Counted from the first letter of the stretch, positions 7,407 through 15,664 are shown. The stretch: 27,669 nucleotides of DNA from an uncultured Bacteroidaceae bacterium (GCA_904502185.1 CAJGDX010000020.1:1-27669); one strand, 5' to 3'. A program made the numbers and translations. Notes: generated by a model not told the origin, from the sequence alone.

Positions 7407-8291
7407 ATGGAAAAGAAAAGCATAGTGCAGGTGTTACCTGCAACAGTAAACGCACTTGTAAATTGCGAACACAGCAAAGTATTGGCCGAGTGTCAGCACG
7501 ACGGCGAGCCTATGCCCTCGGGCAGAGTGCTTGCTGATGTCGTGGAACATGTACGCTCCATTGTTTTTCCCGGATTCTTCGGCGAAGCATACAAGGACGA
7601 CTCCACTCTCCAGTACAGAACAGGACTAAACATTGCAAAAGTCTACGACCTGCTGAGCGAACAGATACATGCAGGACTCTGTTTCGCCAACGTCGAAGGA
7701 AAGAGTGAACGTCGCAAGATGGCAAAAGCCATGGCAGTGGAATTTGTTGAGTTCCTGCCCGAACTGCGCCGCAGACTGCTGATGGACGTAGTTGCAATGT
7801 ACGATGGCGACCCTGCAGCCAAAAGCTACGGCGAGATTATAAGCTGCTACCCTGCAATTAAAGCAATAGGCAACTACCGCATGGCACATAAACTCATAGA
7901 AATAGGAGTGCCGCTGATACCTCGTATTATTTCCGAACTTGCCCACAGCGAGACCGGCATAGACATTCACCCAGGTGCAACCATTGGCGATTACTTTGCC
8001 ATCGACCACGGCACAGGAGTGGTTATCGGTGAGACATGTATCATTGGCAACCACGTAAAACTTTATCAGGGTGTGACGCTGGGTGCAAAGAGTTTCCCCG
8101 TAGACGAGAAAGGCAACCCTATAAAGGGAATTCCTCGTCACCCGATACTCGAAGACAATGTGATTGTTTACGGAAATTCAACAATTCTCGGACGCGTCAC
8201 CATTGGCAAGGATTCTGTCATTGGTGCAAACATCTGGCTGATGGAAGATGTAGCACCCGGAAGCAAGGTTGTACAGAAAAAGAACATCTAA
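7407..8291 (+). CDS. cysE: Serine O-acetyltransferase
   Basis: This 294-residue enzyme makes O-acetylserine from serine and acetyl-CoA. The helical N-terminal half carries YPAIKAIGNYRMAHKL (residues 148-163). The left-handed beta-helix follows, with GIDIHPGATIGDYFAIDHGTG; D186 and H201 occupy the positions of the catalytic Asp/His pair (same 15-residue spacing as E. coli CysE). The loop around KGIPRHP (240-246) and hexapeptides up to ANIWL complete the fold. The chain ends in isoleucine (KKNI), the residue that docks into the CysK active site in known cysteine synthase complexes. The N-terminal domain is longer than in E. coli CysE (273 residues). It is last in the operon, followed by a strong hairpin terminator. 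Confidence 0.93.
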   Translation: MEKKSIVQVLPATVNALVNCEHSKVLAECQHDGEPMPSGRVLADVVEHVRSIVFPGFFGEAYKDDSTLQYRTGLNIAKVYDLLSEQIHAGLCFANVEGKSERRKMAKAMAVEFVEFLPELRRRLLMDVVAMYDGDPAAKSYGEIISCYPAIKAIGNYRMAHKLIEIGVPLIPRIISELAHSETGIDIHPGATIGDYFAIDHGTGVVIGETCIIGNHVKLYQGVTLGAKSFPVDEKGNPIKGIPRHPILEDNVIVYGNSTILGRVTIGKDSVIGANIWLMEDVAPGSKVVQKKNI

Positions 8292-8320
8292 GCAATGAAG
8301 CCCACAGTGGCATTTAATGA

Positions 8321-8374
8321 AAAGATAGCAAAAGTGGCGGGAATTTAAATATTCCCGCCACTTTTGCTATCTTT
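8321..8374. terminator. Bidirectional terminator shared by cysE and the lipid kinase gene
   Basis: A 24-bp perfect inverted repeat, AAAGATAGCAAAAGTGGCGG plus GAAT (8321-8344), pairs with 8351-8374 around a six-base loop. It serves convergent transcripts: the plus strand continues CTTTACCTTT and the minus strand CTTTTCATT. The lipid kinase's TAA stop (8345-8347) lies in the loop, so one whole arm also encodes that protein's last residues. Confidence 0.85.
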
Positions 8375-9379
8375 ACCTTTATCGGAATACTGCCACGGCA
8401 GAGTTATTTTTTCGCCAAAATCGACATTCACAAACGAACCGTGCAACAATTCGAAGACCTGTTTATATATGGGCACCGGGCGATACATTCCGTCCCAGTC
8501 GGGCACAGCAAGCACCTTCATTCCATTAGGGACAACCTCGACAAAAAGTTCAGCATCCATTTCCATTGGCTCTCCATCGAAATGCACCACTCCGGGAGTT
8601 TTACGACGCACCTTAAGCCACTTGGTATTCATTGTCTTTATGTGGCTGTTCTGGTCTATATTGTTACCCAACACCTGACCAATGAGAATAGGCACATCTA
8701 CAATTGAAAATGGTTCTATGATAGTCACACTCAGGAGTCCGTCCTTCATGGAAGCTTGCGGAGCAATGTAAACATTATTACCATACTGCGCAGCATTTCC
8801 ACAAGCAATAAGAAACGCTTTATTTTTGGCTGCACCCTGCTCTGCCTCAATCTCGTACACCTCAGGTTTAAAGATTGCAAGGTCGCGGAATGCTTTATTT
8901 ATATAGCTGATAAAACCGCGATGCTTACCTTTGGCGAAACTACGGCTAACAATGGCATCGAAGCCCATTCCGCAGGTACAGAAAAACGGGACACCATTTA
9001 TCTTACCATAATCGACAGTTACAAATTCGGAACGATTGATAAAATCCATCGCCTTTTTAATATCCATTGGAATACCCAAATGGCGTGCAAAGCCATTGCC
9101 CGAGCCACATGGCAGGATACCCAGGGCTGTATCTGTTTCTACAAGCGAACGTGCAACTTCGTTGACAGTGCCATCGCCACCAACAGCAATTACCGCATCC
9201 ACCCCCTGTTGCACTGCATTTTTGGTCAGTTCACTAGCATGAGCCACATACTGTGTTTCAGCAATAGCATATTCAAACTTATTCTTATCGATGCAAGAAT
9301 CTATGATGGCAGGTATCGAGCGTTTTCTATTAACGCCCGACATCGGATTTATCAAAAATAACAGACTCTTCTTGCTCAT
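8345..9379 (-). CDS. Diacylglycerol kinase-like lipid kinase (DagK/YegS family)
   Basis: This 344-residue protein has the lipid kinase signature: INPMSG (residues 10-15), the nucleotide-binding GGDGT at 67-71 followed by VNEVA, and CGSGNGFARHLG (91-102). FDGEP near residue 270 completes the family core. Members phosphorylate diacylglycerol, phosphatidylglycerol, sphingosine or related lipids using ATP at the inner face of the membrane. In Bacteroidales, which make sphingolipids, a sphingolipid substrate is a possibility that the sequence does not decide. A C-terminal extension of roughly 50 residues after VLAVPDWDGM goes beyond the usual ~300-residue family length. It has its own strong promoter, and its 3' end forms half of the terminator hairpin. 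Confidence 0.9.
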   Translation of the reverse strand: MSKKSLLFLINPMSGVNRKRSIPAIIDSCIDKNKFEYAIAETQYVAHASELTKNAVQQGVDAVIAVGGDGTVNEVARSLVETDTALGILPCGSGNGFARHLGIPMDIKKAMDFINRSEFVTVDYGKINGVPFFCTCGMGFDAIVSRSFAKGKHRGFISYINKAFRDLAIFKPEVYEIEAEQGAAKNKAFLIACGNAAQYGNNVYIAPQASMKDGLLSVTIIEPFSIVDVPILIGQVLGNNIDQNSHIKTMNTKWLKVRRKTPGVVHFDGEPMEMDAELFVEVVPNGMKVLAVPDWDGMYRPVPIYKQVFELLHGSFVNVDFGEKITLPWQYSDKGKDSKSGGNI

Positions 9380-9430
9380 CGTAGAAATTGTGCAATTATG
9401 CAGGTATACTAAAGTTTGTCAACCATCATG

Positions 9431-9461
9431 CAAATATACAAGAGTTTTTTTACATTACAAA
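9431..9461 (-). promoter_or_regulatory. Promoter of the lipid kinase gene
   Basis: The minus strand carries TTTG (complement of 9458-9461), a 19-base spacer and TATATTTG (complement of 9431-9438), a near-perfect Bacteroidota promoter. Transcription would start near 9425, about 45 bases before the ATG at 9379. Confidence 0.62.
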
Positions 9462-9471
9462 GTGTAAAAAA
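9446..9471 (-). terminator. AT-rich hairpin after the acyltransferase gene
   Basis: TTTTTTACA (9446-9454) and TGTAAAAAA (9463-9471) form a nine-pair AT-rich stem with an eight-base loop, 32 bases past the acyltransferase stop. It could weakly end the upstream transcript, but its loop holds the -33 box of the lipid kinase promoter, so it may simply be promoter A/T tract. Confidence 0.25.
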
Positions 9472-9502
9472 CGTTCTTAAATTGTTAACAGGATGCTATT
9501 CA

Positions 9503-10474
9503 CTATGAATTTCCCTCCGAAGCAGCTCTTTTTTGCATTTCACGTTCAACCAATCGACGTTTATCCTCTGCACGTTTCTGCTCACGACGTGCATAGCCTT
9601 CGCGTGTACGTTTCCAACGTTTATGAGTCCACAGCCATAGCCATGGTTCACGCTCAAGGTCTTTCTCTATCAATTTGAAGTATTCGTTAGTCAGTGCAAA
9701 TTCCTCTGTAGTTGAAGCATCATCGGTCATTTTTATGATGGAAGCCTTGAAATAGCCACGCTTCACACGGCTCATCGAGAGATAGAAGACCGAAGCACCC
9801 ACACGACGGGCTATTTTTTCGGTGCCGGTAAAGACCGGTGTATCCTGATGCATAAAATTTACCCAGTGGTTGATAGCCTCCCATGTAGGTACCTGATCGG
9901 CAAGAAAGCCTATCACAAAACGACGTTTCTCGCGGTTAAAGTCCACAATCCTGCGCAGAGTGTGCGCCATGGGAATAGACATTGAACCGAAGCGTTCGCG
10001 CAGGTCGATGAAGGCCTTGTCGAAATATGGATTCTCCAACGGATGGTAAATTTGTCCGAACTGCACTCCGGGAGTTTTCAGATGCATCGGCAACGAAGTA
10101 ATATATTCCCAGTTCATGCTGTGAGCAATGTAGACCACTGCCGACTTTCCCTGTTCGCACAATCTGTCAACCTCTTCTATTCCGGGGAACACTATACGGC
10201 GTTTAATCTCCTTTTCGCTGATTGTACGCATTTTGATAGTCTCCATGAAATAGTCACAAAGAGTCTTATAGAATTTTTTCTCTATCATGCGAAGCTCAGC
10301 CTCAGACTTTTTGGGAAAAGAGTTACGAAGATTGCGCGAAACAACCTTACGACGATAGCGTATACAATAGAACACTATCAGATAGATAAAATCGGAGAAT
10401 AGATAAAGACACCAGAAAGGGAGCAATGAAAGAAGATAACAGAATCCCCAGACTATTTTATGAAAAACAACCAT
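9503..10474 (-). CDS. Lysophospholipid/lipid A acyltransferase (LpxL/HtrB family)
   Basis: This 323-residue protein has an N-terminal membrane segment (about residues 7-38), then the acyltransferase catalytic motif AHSMNWE with H118 and E123 (HxxxxE). LADQVP (191-196) and WLWTHKRWKR near the C-terminus are also typical of the LpxL/HtrB family, which adds secondary acyl chains to lipid A at the cytoplasmic face of the inner membrane. The N-terminal part includes the NLRNSFP segment common in the family. About 30 C-terminal residues form a highly charged Arg/Glu/Lys tail. The PAP2 gene ends seven bases upstream, so the two are almost certainly co-transcribed. Ornithine- or glycine-lipid acylation is an alternative. 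Confidence 0.88.
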   Translation of the reverse strand: MVVFHKIVWGFCYLLSLLPFWCLYLFSDFIYLIVFYCIRYRRKVVSRNLRNSFPKKSEAELRMIEKKFYKTLCDYFMETIKMRTISEKEIKRRIVFPGIEEVDRLCEQGKSAVVYIAHSMNWEYITSLPMHLKTPGVQFGQIYHPLENPYFDKAFIDLRERFGSMSIPMAHTLRRIVDFNREKRRFVIGFLADQVPTWEAINHWVNFMHQDTPVFTGTEKIARRVGASVFYLSMSRVKRGYFKASIIKMTDDASTTEEFALTNEYFKLIEKDLEREPWLWLWTHKRWKRTREGYARREQKRAEDKRRLVEREMQKRAASEGNS

Positions 10475-10481
10475 TTTACTC

Positions 10482-11195
10482 TTAAATTAATTTATACTGC
10501 AAGGTAATAAAAGCAATCGCAGGAATCATTGCAAAGGTTGCATACAGCACCATCAGCATGAAATGAATATCCGATACCGAGTATCCGCTTTTGGTATAAT
10601 TATCTGAAATCCAGCCACGATTACCGCTCCTCATCTTGTCGCGAATATAATCGTACAAGCGATAGACAACCAATCCACTGAGAATACCCACCAACATTCC
10701 ACAAACAATATCACCGGGATAGTGAACACCTAAATATATGCGTGAATAGCAGTTTATAAGCGCCCAGACGATAAGCGAAATACTCAGCAGCCGGTTCTTG
10801 ACAAGCAGCATCACAAACATCGCCAATCCGAAGGAATTTGCAGCATGACTCGACATAAAGCCATACTTGTAGGCACGATAGCCGTTCACAATATCCACCA
10901 TATACATTATCTCCGGGTCGTGAGTAGGTCGGAAACGAGCAAACAACGGCTTGCATATTGTTGAGGTTATTCCGTCTGTAAGCACTACTACCAACGCCAC
11001 CATCAGCAGCAACACAAGGAAATTCATCAAACTGTTATTCTTGATAAGCAGATAGACAAGAGAGAGTGCAAAGGGAATCCACACAACTGTTGTTGTATAA
11101 ACATGCATCACGCCATCAAAAAAGAGCGAATCGCTGCCATTCATCATCAGCAACAGATGCTTATCGAAATCTATCAATTGTTCCAAATCAAACAT
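10482..11195 (-). CDS. PAP2-family membrane phosphatase
   Basis: This 237-residue polytopic protein has about five to six membrane helices. The three PAP2 signature motifs are present: KPLFARFRP (residues 82-90), SSH (115-117, with the catalytic histidine), and SRIYLGVHYPGD (151-162, with H158 and D162). Known relatives dephosphorylate undecaprenyl pyrophosphate, phosphatidic acid, phosphatidylglycerol phosphate or the 4'-phosphate of lipid A (LpxF). Placement directly before a lipid A acyltransferase-like gene makes lipid A or its carrier a reasonable guess, but the motifs do not separate these substrates. A gap of 24 bases separates it from batE, so it may be transcribed with the Bat operon. 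Confidence 0.88.
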   Translation of the reverse strand: MFDLEQLIDFDKHLLLMMNGSDSLFFDGVMHVYTTTVVWIPFALSLVYLLIKNNSLMNFLVLLLMVALVVVLTDGITSTICKPLFARFRPTHDPEIMYMVDIVNGYRAYKYGFMSSHAANSFGLAMFVMLLVKNRLLSISLIVWALINCYSRIYLGVHYPGDIVCGMLVGILSGLVVYRLYDYIRDKMRSGNRGWISDNYTKSGYSVSDIHFMLMVLYATFAMIPAIAFITLQYKLI

Positions 11196-11219
11196 ATTCC
11201 CCGTGTTTAGTAGTTATTA

Positions 11220-11975
11220 TCAGATGCGCTCAATTACCGAAGCAGGCACCCATCCAATATTTCCATCCTCCAATTCTATCTCTTTCCACCCCTGCATCGA
11301 ATCATCGACAATCGTCACTTTGCGTCCCTCATGGATTACAAAAAGGTCGATACCCGACTCGCCGGGAGTACTTTTTGCTGTTACGCTCGGCTGAATCAGA
11401 ATTGCTTCTGCACGATTGGTCTGATAGTAATATTGGTGATAGGCCGACATATTGGCAAAAACAGTGGCAAACAAAGCAAAAAGCGCTGTAAAGAAAGATA
11501 TTTTTCTGAGCAATATACTTTTACCGAAAAGATAGACAAGCGCAGTCAGCAGCATCAGCAGAAAGAAAACAACACCAACGATGCACCACGTCTGCATACC
11601 CATGAGATTAATTATTGCCTCGAGCCACTCCATAAGGAAAAATTTATGTACGGTGGCAACCTTGTCGACAGTTTTGCTGCGTGCAAGTTCAAGATTGAAG
11701 GCAACATCCTCGTCAGAGGGGTTAAGCAGGAGTGCGCGCTCGTAATTAACTATGGCCTTTGCTATATTATCACTCTTGTAATAAGCATTTCCAAGATTAT
11801 AATATACATCGGCAGCCTCACCCTCGTCAGCCAAAACAGCCTCATAAGCCTCAATGGCTGCCTTATAGTCGCCATTGACATAGGCACTATCAGCTGCAAT
11901 CTTTCCAGAAACACCCTCTGCCTGCGCCATCACAGGAGCAAGAAGAAGCAATAAAAGATATACTATTTTTTTCAT
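11220..11975 (-). CDS. batE: BatE, TPR and SH3-domain protein of the aerotolerance operon
   Basis: From the ATG at 11975 this is a 251-residue protein: a signal peptide (MKKIVYLLLLLLAPVMAQA), TPR units (about residues 25-100, DVYYNLGNAYYKSDNIAKAI), two membrane helices (about 130-150 and 159-178) and a C-terminal SH3-like domain (about 188-251, QPSVTAKSTPGESG then GWVPASVIERI). This is the standard BatE layout in Bacteroides, where Bat genes affect oxygen tolerance. An upstream in-frame TTG at 12014 would overlap batD by 23 bases and put a charged stretch before the signal peptide, so I reject it. BatD ends 16 bases upstream. BatE probably acts with BatC in the periplasm. Confidence 0.92.
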   Translation of the reverse strand: MKKIVYLLLLLLAPVMAQAEGVSGKIAADSAYVNGDYKAAIEAYEAVLADEGEAADVYYNLGNAYYKSDNIAKAIVNYERALLLNPSDEDVAFNLELARSKTVDKVATVHKFFLMEWLEAIINLMGMQTWCIVGVVFFLLMLLTALVYLFGKSILLRKISFFTALFALFATVFANMSAYHQYYYQTNRAEAILIQPSVTAKSTPGESGIDLFVIHEGRKVTIVDDSMQGWKEIELEDGNIGWVPASVIERI

Positions 11976-11991
11976 GACTATATTCCCTGTT

Positions 11992-13791
11992 TTATCTCTT
12001 AATTGAATTTTCAAGTTTACCTATTACCTCAAGAGCCATTGCGTAAACCTTATCCATTTTCTCTCCGGGGTTGCCGGGAGCGTAACGAGCAAATTCACTC
12101 TCGCCGAGCAGCGCTTCAAACTCTTTGACAAGTTCCTCGTCAACTCCACGTTGAGAAAGGCGTGCAGCAATATTGTCTTTCGACAACTGAGAAACAGGAA
12201 TACTGAGTTTGTCGCTCACATATCCCCAAAGAGTCTTTAATATCTCGTCGTAGAATTCGCTGCTGTTATTCTCAGCAAGAAGACGTTTCGCTACTTTCAT
12301 ACGCTTGACAGCAACCTTGTTAGCCTTTTTGGTACGCACTTTTGTCAGATTGGCATTTTCGGCCATTTGTTTGCGATAGACAATTATGTATGTGACAAAT
12401 AGCAGGAAAGGAACAATGTACCACAACCAATAGAGGAAAGATGCGAAGAGATATTCGCCCTGTTTCTGCAAAGTTGGAGTACCGCCTTTTATGAAACGTA
12501 TATCCTTTCCAAGGAGCTTAAGATCCTCTTTGCTGACATAACTTGTAGAAACCTCATTAGACTTTGAACTACCCTTTGCAACATTAAGCGTATACGACTC
12601 GGTTTCAAGAGTCTTATATGATGCAGTTTTAATATCATAATAAGAGAATTTCACAGAAGGAATCGTGTAAACACCTGCGTGACGGGGAATAGCAAGATAC
12701 TCGATTATTTTATTTCCGGAAAGACCGTTGTTTTTAACCGAGAAGTTATTGCTGACTTTGGGGTCGTAGATTTCAAAATCTGCGGGGAACTGAACCTCAG
12801 GGGTCTTTAAAAGTTTCATATTTCCGGCTCCCGAAATTGTTACGCGCAAAGTAACTGCTTCATTCGCTTTAAGTTCAGTGGTACTGATACCAGATTTTAT
12901 AGTAAACTCGCCCACACCACCTGAAAAGCCATCAGGCTTACCCGAAGGGAGGCTTTCGACATTGAGTTTAAGTTTTGGAGTCTTAAGATTTTTCTTAACC
13001 TCAACAACCTGGGTTCCACCGTTGAAAAACATGTCAAAAGGATCTGCACTGGCACTGCGGACATACTGCTGCACTATTCCTTCAAACACAACTGAGGGGA
13101 TTTCTATCTCCCCTACCTGCTGAGGGAAAAGCAGATATTGGCTCCATGTCAATGCACGATAGTTGCGTCCGTTGTAATGTTCCAATCGCCACTCCTTGTT
13201 ACGTGGAAGTTCAACCTCCTGTATGTGGAATCCCTTAAGATCGGGCATTTTTCCATTGAGCGAAGTGAGGTTGACGGTAGAATAGACTTTATAGGTCAAT
13301 ACGACAGCCTCCTGTTCAACTACTTTGGTCTTGTTGAGCGTAGCTGTCATAAAAAGTTCATTGCCTGAGATTTCCGACGTATTCGAACTGCCTTGGGATG
13401 CAGTGTTGTTAACAGGCTTATCGGGCGGAAGAACTTTAATTGTCAACTGATTGGAGGTCACCTGTTCACCATCAGCCTCTATTGTCACTGTCGGGAAAGT
13501 AAAAGTACCCTCCTTTTCGGCACGCATGGTAAATGTATATGTTGTTGTCCGAGTAACATGACCATTATTATTGTAATATCCCGATGAACGTGTCGGTCCG
13601 TAAAGTACCGTAAATCCGTCAACTGCCGGCACACGCGGTTCCTTTGCTTTGCCACGATTAACTTCGTAGCTCAATCTGAATTGCTGACCAACAACCACTG
13701 CATTGGGTGCAGATGCGACGAATGATACTTCGTCGGCAAACGTTGTCAATGTGGTTAGCAGTAATGTTATTGCAAATAATAGTCTTTTCAT
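11992..13791 (-). CDS. batD: BatD, large membrane-anchored periplasmic protein of the aerotolerance operon
   Basis: This 599-residue protein has a signal peptide (residues 1-19), several immunoglobulin-like beta domains with repeated phrases such as FTVLYGP and GEIEIPSVVF, a transmembrane helix near residues 448-473 (FASFLYWLWYIVPFLLFVTY) and a helical cytoplasmic tail (about 474-599). That arrangement is the BatD ('oxygen tolerance') family, thought to be a scaffold for the VWA proteins BatA and BatB. BatC lies 112 bases upstream, the widest gap within the bat genes, and this gap contains a possible internal promoter. BatE follows after 16 bases. The Bat operon's exact biochemical role is not established. 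Confidence 0.93.
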   Translation of the reverse strand: MKRLLFAITLLLTTLTTFADEVSFVASAPNAVVVGQQFRLSYEVNRGKAKEPRVPAVDGFTVLYGPTRSSGYYNNNGHVTRTTTYTFTMRAEKEGTFTFPTVTIEADGEQVTSNQLTIKVLPPDKPVNNTASQGSSNTSEISGNELFMTATLNKTKVVEQEAVVLTYKVYSTVNLTSLNGKMPDLKGFHIQEVELPRNKEWRLEHYNGRNYRALTWSQYLLFPQQVGEIEIPSVVFEGIVQQYVRSASADPFDMFFNGGTQVVEVKKNLKTPKLKLNVESLPSGKPDGFSGGVGEFTIKSGISTTELKANEAVTLRVTISGAGNMKLLKTPEVQFPADFEIYDPKVSNNFSVKNNGLSGNKIIEYLAIPRHAGVYTIPSVKFSYYDIKTASYKTLETESYTLNVAKGSSKSNEVSTSYVSKEDLKLLGKDIRFIKGGTPTLQKQGEYLFASFLYWLWYIVPFLLFVTYIIVYRKQMAENANLTKVRTKKANKVAVKRMKVAKRLLAENNSSEFYDEILKTLWGYVSDKLSIPVSQLSKDNIAARLSQRGVDEELVKEFEALLGESEFARYAPGNPGEKMDKVYAMALEVIGKLENSIKR

Positions 13792-13838
13792 TTTTATTTA
13801 AATCTCGAAACATCTTTCATTTGACGCTCATAGTGCGA

Positions 13839-13846
13839 CAAAGATA
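13839..13846 (-). promoter_or_regulatory. Possible internal promoter before batD
   Basis: The minus strand reads TATCTTTG, an exact -7 element, 48 bases before the batD ATG and inside the only gap above 40 bases between moxR and batE. No good TTG is found 18-20 bases upstream, so this is tentative. Confidence 0.3.
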
Positions 13847-13903
13847 GTATTTATTTTCTTTTATTAACTTAATATACCTGATTTACTGTTATGCATTGCA
13901 AAG

Positions 13904-14620
13904 TTACCAGTCTTTTTCGAGTTTACGTCCACGAAGCTGCATCATCTTTTTCACCTTCTCCTGGACATCTTTCTCGTCCTGCATGGCAGCCTGAAGAATT
14001 TGTTCAGCATTCTCCTTTGACATCTGCTGCTCCTGCTGCTGTTGCTGCTGTTGCTGCTGCTCCTGCTGCTGTTGCTGCTGTTCTTGCTGCTCCTGCTGCT
14101 GTTGTTGCTGCTCCTGTTGCTCTTGTTGTTCCTGCTGCTGTTCCTGCTGCTGTTCTTGATTTTGCTGTTGCTGCTGTTGCTCTTTCAGCTTACGCATTGC
14201 AAGAGCAAGATTATAGCGAGTCTCGTCATCATTAGGATTTTCTCTTAGTGACTGCTTATATGCCTCAACAGCTTCTGCATAATTCTTGCTTCCATGATGG
14301 ATGACACCCATATTATGATGTATCTGAGCAAGTTTGTCTGCTTTGTCAACCTTTTTCTCAACAATCTTGTACTGATCCATCGCATCTTTGGCTTTACTTT
14401 GCATCAGTAGCGAATTGCCAAGGTTATAAAAAGCATCGACACCATTCGCATCTTTTTCGAGTGCCTTACGGTATTGTATTTCGCTTTTTTCGTAAAGACT
14501 ATCGGTATAATGTTTATTGCCTCCACGAAGATAGTCACGATAATCTCTCTGCGCAGACAGATGTGTGCTTACTCCAAAGAGCATCAACACAACCATTATT
14601 GAATACATTACTTTTGACAT
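13904..14620 (-). CDS. batC: BatC, TPR protein with a long glutamine/glutamate tract
   Basis: This 238-residue protein has a signal peptide (about residues 1-23, ending LSAQ), TPR repeats (about 33-146, with YRKALEKDANGVDAFYNLGN and YKQSLRENPNDDETRYNLAL) and then a tract of 53 residues (147-199) made only of glutamine (42), glutamate (10) and one asparagine. A charged C-terminal helix follows. BatC is expected in the periplasm, where its TPRs pair with BatE and BatD. BatC proteins often have a Q/E-rich tail, but this one is long and pure enough to be striking. BatB ends six bases upstream, so the two are co-translated. Confidence 0.92.
   Translation of the reverse strand: MSKVMYSIMVVLMLFGVSTHLSAQRDYRDYLRGGNKHYTDSLYEKSEIQYRKALEKDANGVDAFYNLGNSLLMQSKAKDAMDQYKIVEKKVDKADKLAQIHHNMGVIHHGSKNYAEAVEAYKQSLRENPNDDETRYNLALAMRKLKEQQQQQQNQEQQQEQQQEQQEQQEQQQQQQEQQEQQQQQQEQQQQQQQQQEQQMSKENAEQILQAAMQDEKDVQEKVKKMMQLRGRKLEKDW
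14024..14182 (-). repeat. CAG/CAA-type microsatellite coding the BatC polyglutamine tract
   Basis: On the minus strand this 159-base stretch is almost entirely CAG, CAA and GAG/GAA codons, with runs of up to nine consecutive glutamines. It is a trinucleotide repeat prone to slippage, and every in-frame gain or loss of three bases would leave the protein intact. On the plus strand the same sequence opens a polyleucine frame that is not a gene. Confidence 0.9.
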
Positions 14621-14626
14621 ATTCGA

Positions 14627-15652
14627 CTATTTATTATCACCAAACAAATTGAAATTTCTTGTGAAACGGCTCTTACCAGGAAGTATCAGAATATCCAGCA
14701 CCAACAGTATGAGTGCAATCCATGCAACAAACTGAAACTGTTCGTCATAATCTTTATATACTTCGGTTGTAACATCTGCTTTAGCCAGTTTATCTATCTC
14801 TTTTTCCAACAGACGCTGAGCATTATTGGTATTGTCGACACGTATGTATGCACCATTACCGGCTTTTGCAATATTTTGTCCCATCTCTTCGTTGAGCTTC
14901 GTTACAATGACATTACCATCCTTGTCGCGACGATAGTCGTTTGATGCCTCAGCGGGGATTGGCGCACCTTCAAGCGAACCTACTCCCATGATATATACAG
15001 AGATTCCCTTTTCGGCAGCAGCCTTTGCAGCCTCTTCTGCTCCACCCTCGTGATTCTCGCCATCTGTTATTACGATTACAGCCTTTCCGACCTCTTTTTC
15101 AGGAGTAAAGCTCTTCATTGCCAAATTAATAGCCGCGCCAATATCTGTTCCCTGGCGACTTATCAATGATGGAGAGATTGTCTCAAGGAACATCTTTGCC
15201 GAAATAAAATCGTTGGTAATGGGTAGCTGCACAAAAGCATCACCTGCAAATACTATCAATCCAACCTTATCGTTCTCGAATTTATCGATAAGCTTGGAGA
15301 TCATCTTTTTTGACTTTTCCAATCTGTTGGGTGCAATATCCTCGGCAAGCATAGAATTTGAAATATCGAGTGCAATAACAGTCTCTATACCCTGTCGAGT
15401 GACACTCTCCATTTTTGAACCGAACTGAGGACGCGCAAGCACCACGACAAGCAATGCCACAGCCACAGTCGCCAACCAGAATTTCACTGTCGGACGATAC
15501 TGCGATACATCGGGCATAAGTTCCTTCAACAGCTCCACATCGCCATACTCTTTCAACTGTTTACGGCGACGGTAGTTGGAATATATGTACACTGCTACAA
15601 GCAGTGGCATCAATAGGAGCAGATATAAATATTCAGGAGTTGCAAATCTCAT
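14627..15652 (-). CDS. batB: BatB, membrane-anchored VWA-domain protein
   Basis: This 341-residue protein has a membrane helix near residues 9-25, another around 58-74 and one near the C-terminus (about 308-326). Between them lies a von Willebrand factor A domain with an intact metal site: LDISNS (D96, S98, S100), T169 in QGTDIG and D197 in TDGENHEGG. VWA domains bind a divalent metal and partner proteins. BatA and BatB are expected to sit in the inner membrane with the VWA domain outside it, regulated by MoxR. BatA lies 12 bases upstream and BatC six bases downstream. Confidence 0.93.
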   Translation of the reverse strand: MRFATPEYLYLLLLMPLLVAVYIYSNYRRRKQLKEYGDVELLKELMPDVSQYRPTVKFWLATVAVALLVVVLARPQFGSKMESVTRQGIETVIALDISNSMLAEDIAPNRLEKSKKMISKLIDKFENDKVGLIVFAGDAFVQLPITNDFISAKMFLETISPSLISRQGTDIGAAINLAMKSFTPEKEVGKAVIVITDGENHEGGAEEAAKAAAEKGISVYIMGVGSLEGAPIPAEASNDYRRDKDGNVIVTKLNEEMGQNIAKAGNGAYIRVDNTNNAQRLLEKEIDKLAKADVTTEVYKDYDEQFQFVAWIALILLVLDILILPGKSRFTRNFNLFGDNK

Positions 15653-15664
15653 AAGAAAAAGCTT

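Noticed and set aside
11976..12014. Longer batE from a TTG start
   Set aside because: It would overlap batD and put polar residues before a clean signal peptide that begins at 11975.
14042..14248. Plus-strand polyleucine open frame
   Set aside because: It is the antisense of the CAG/CAA glutamine tract of batC and has no independent signal.
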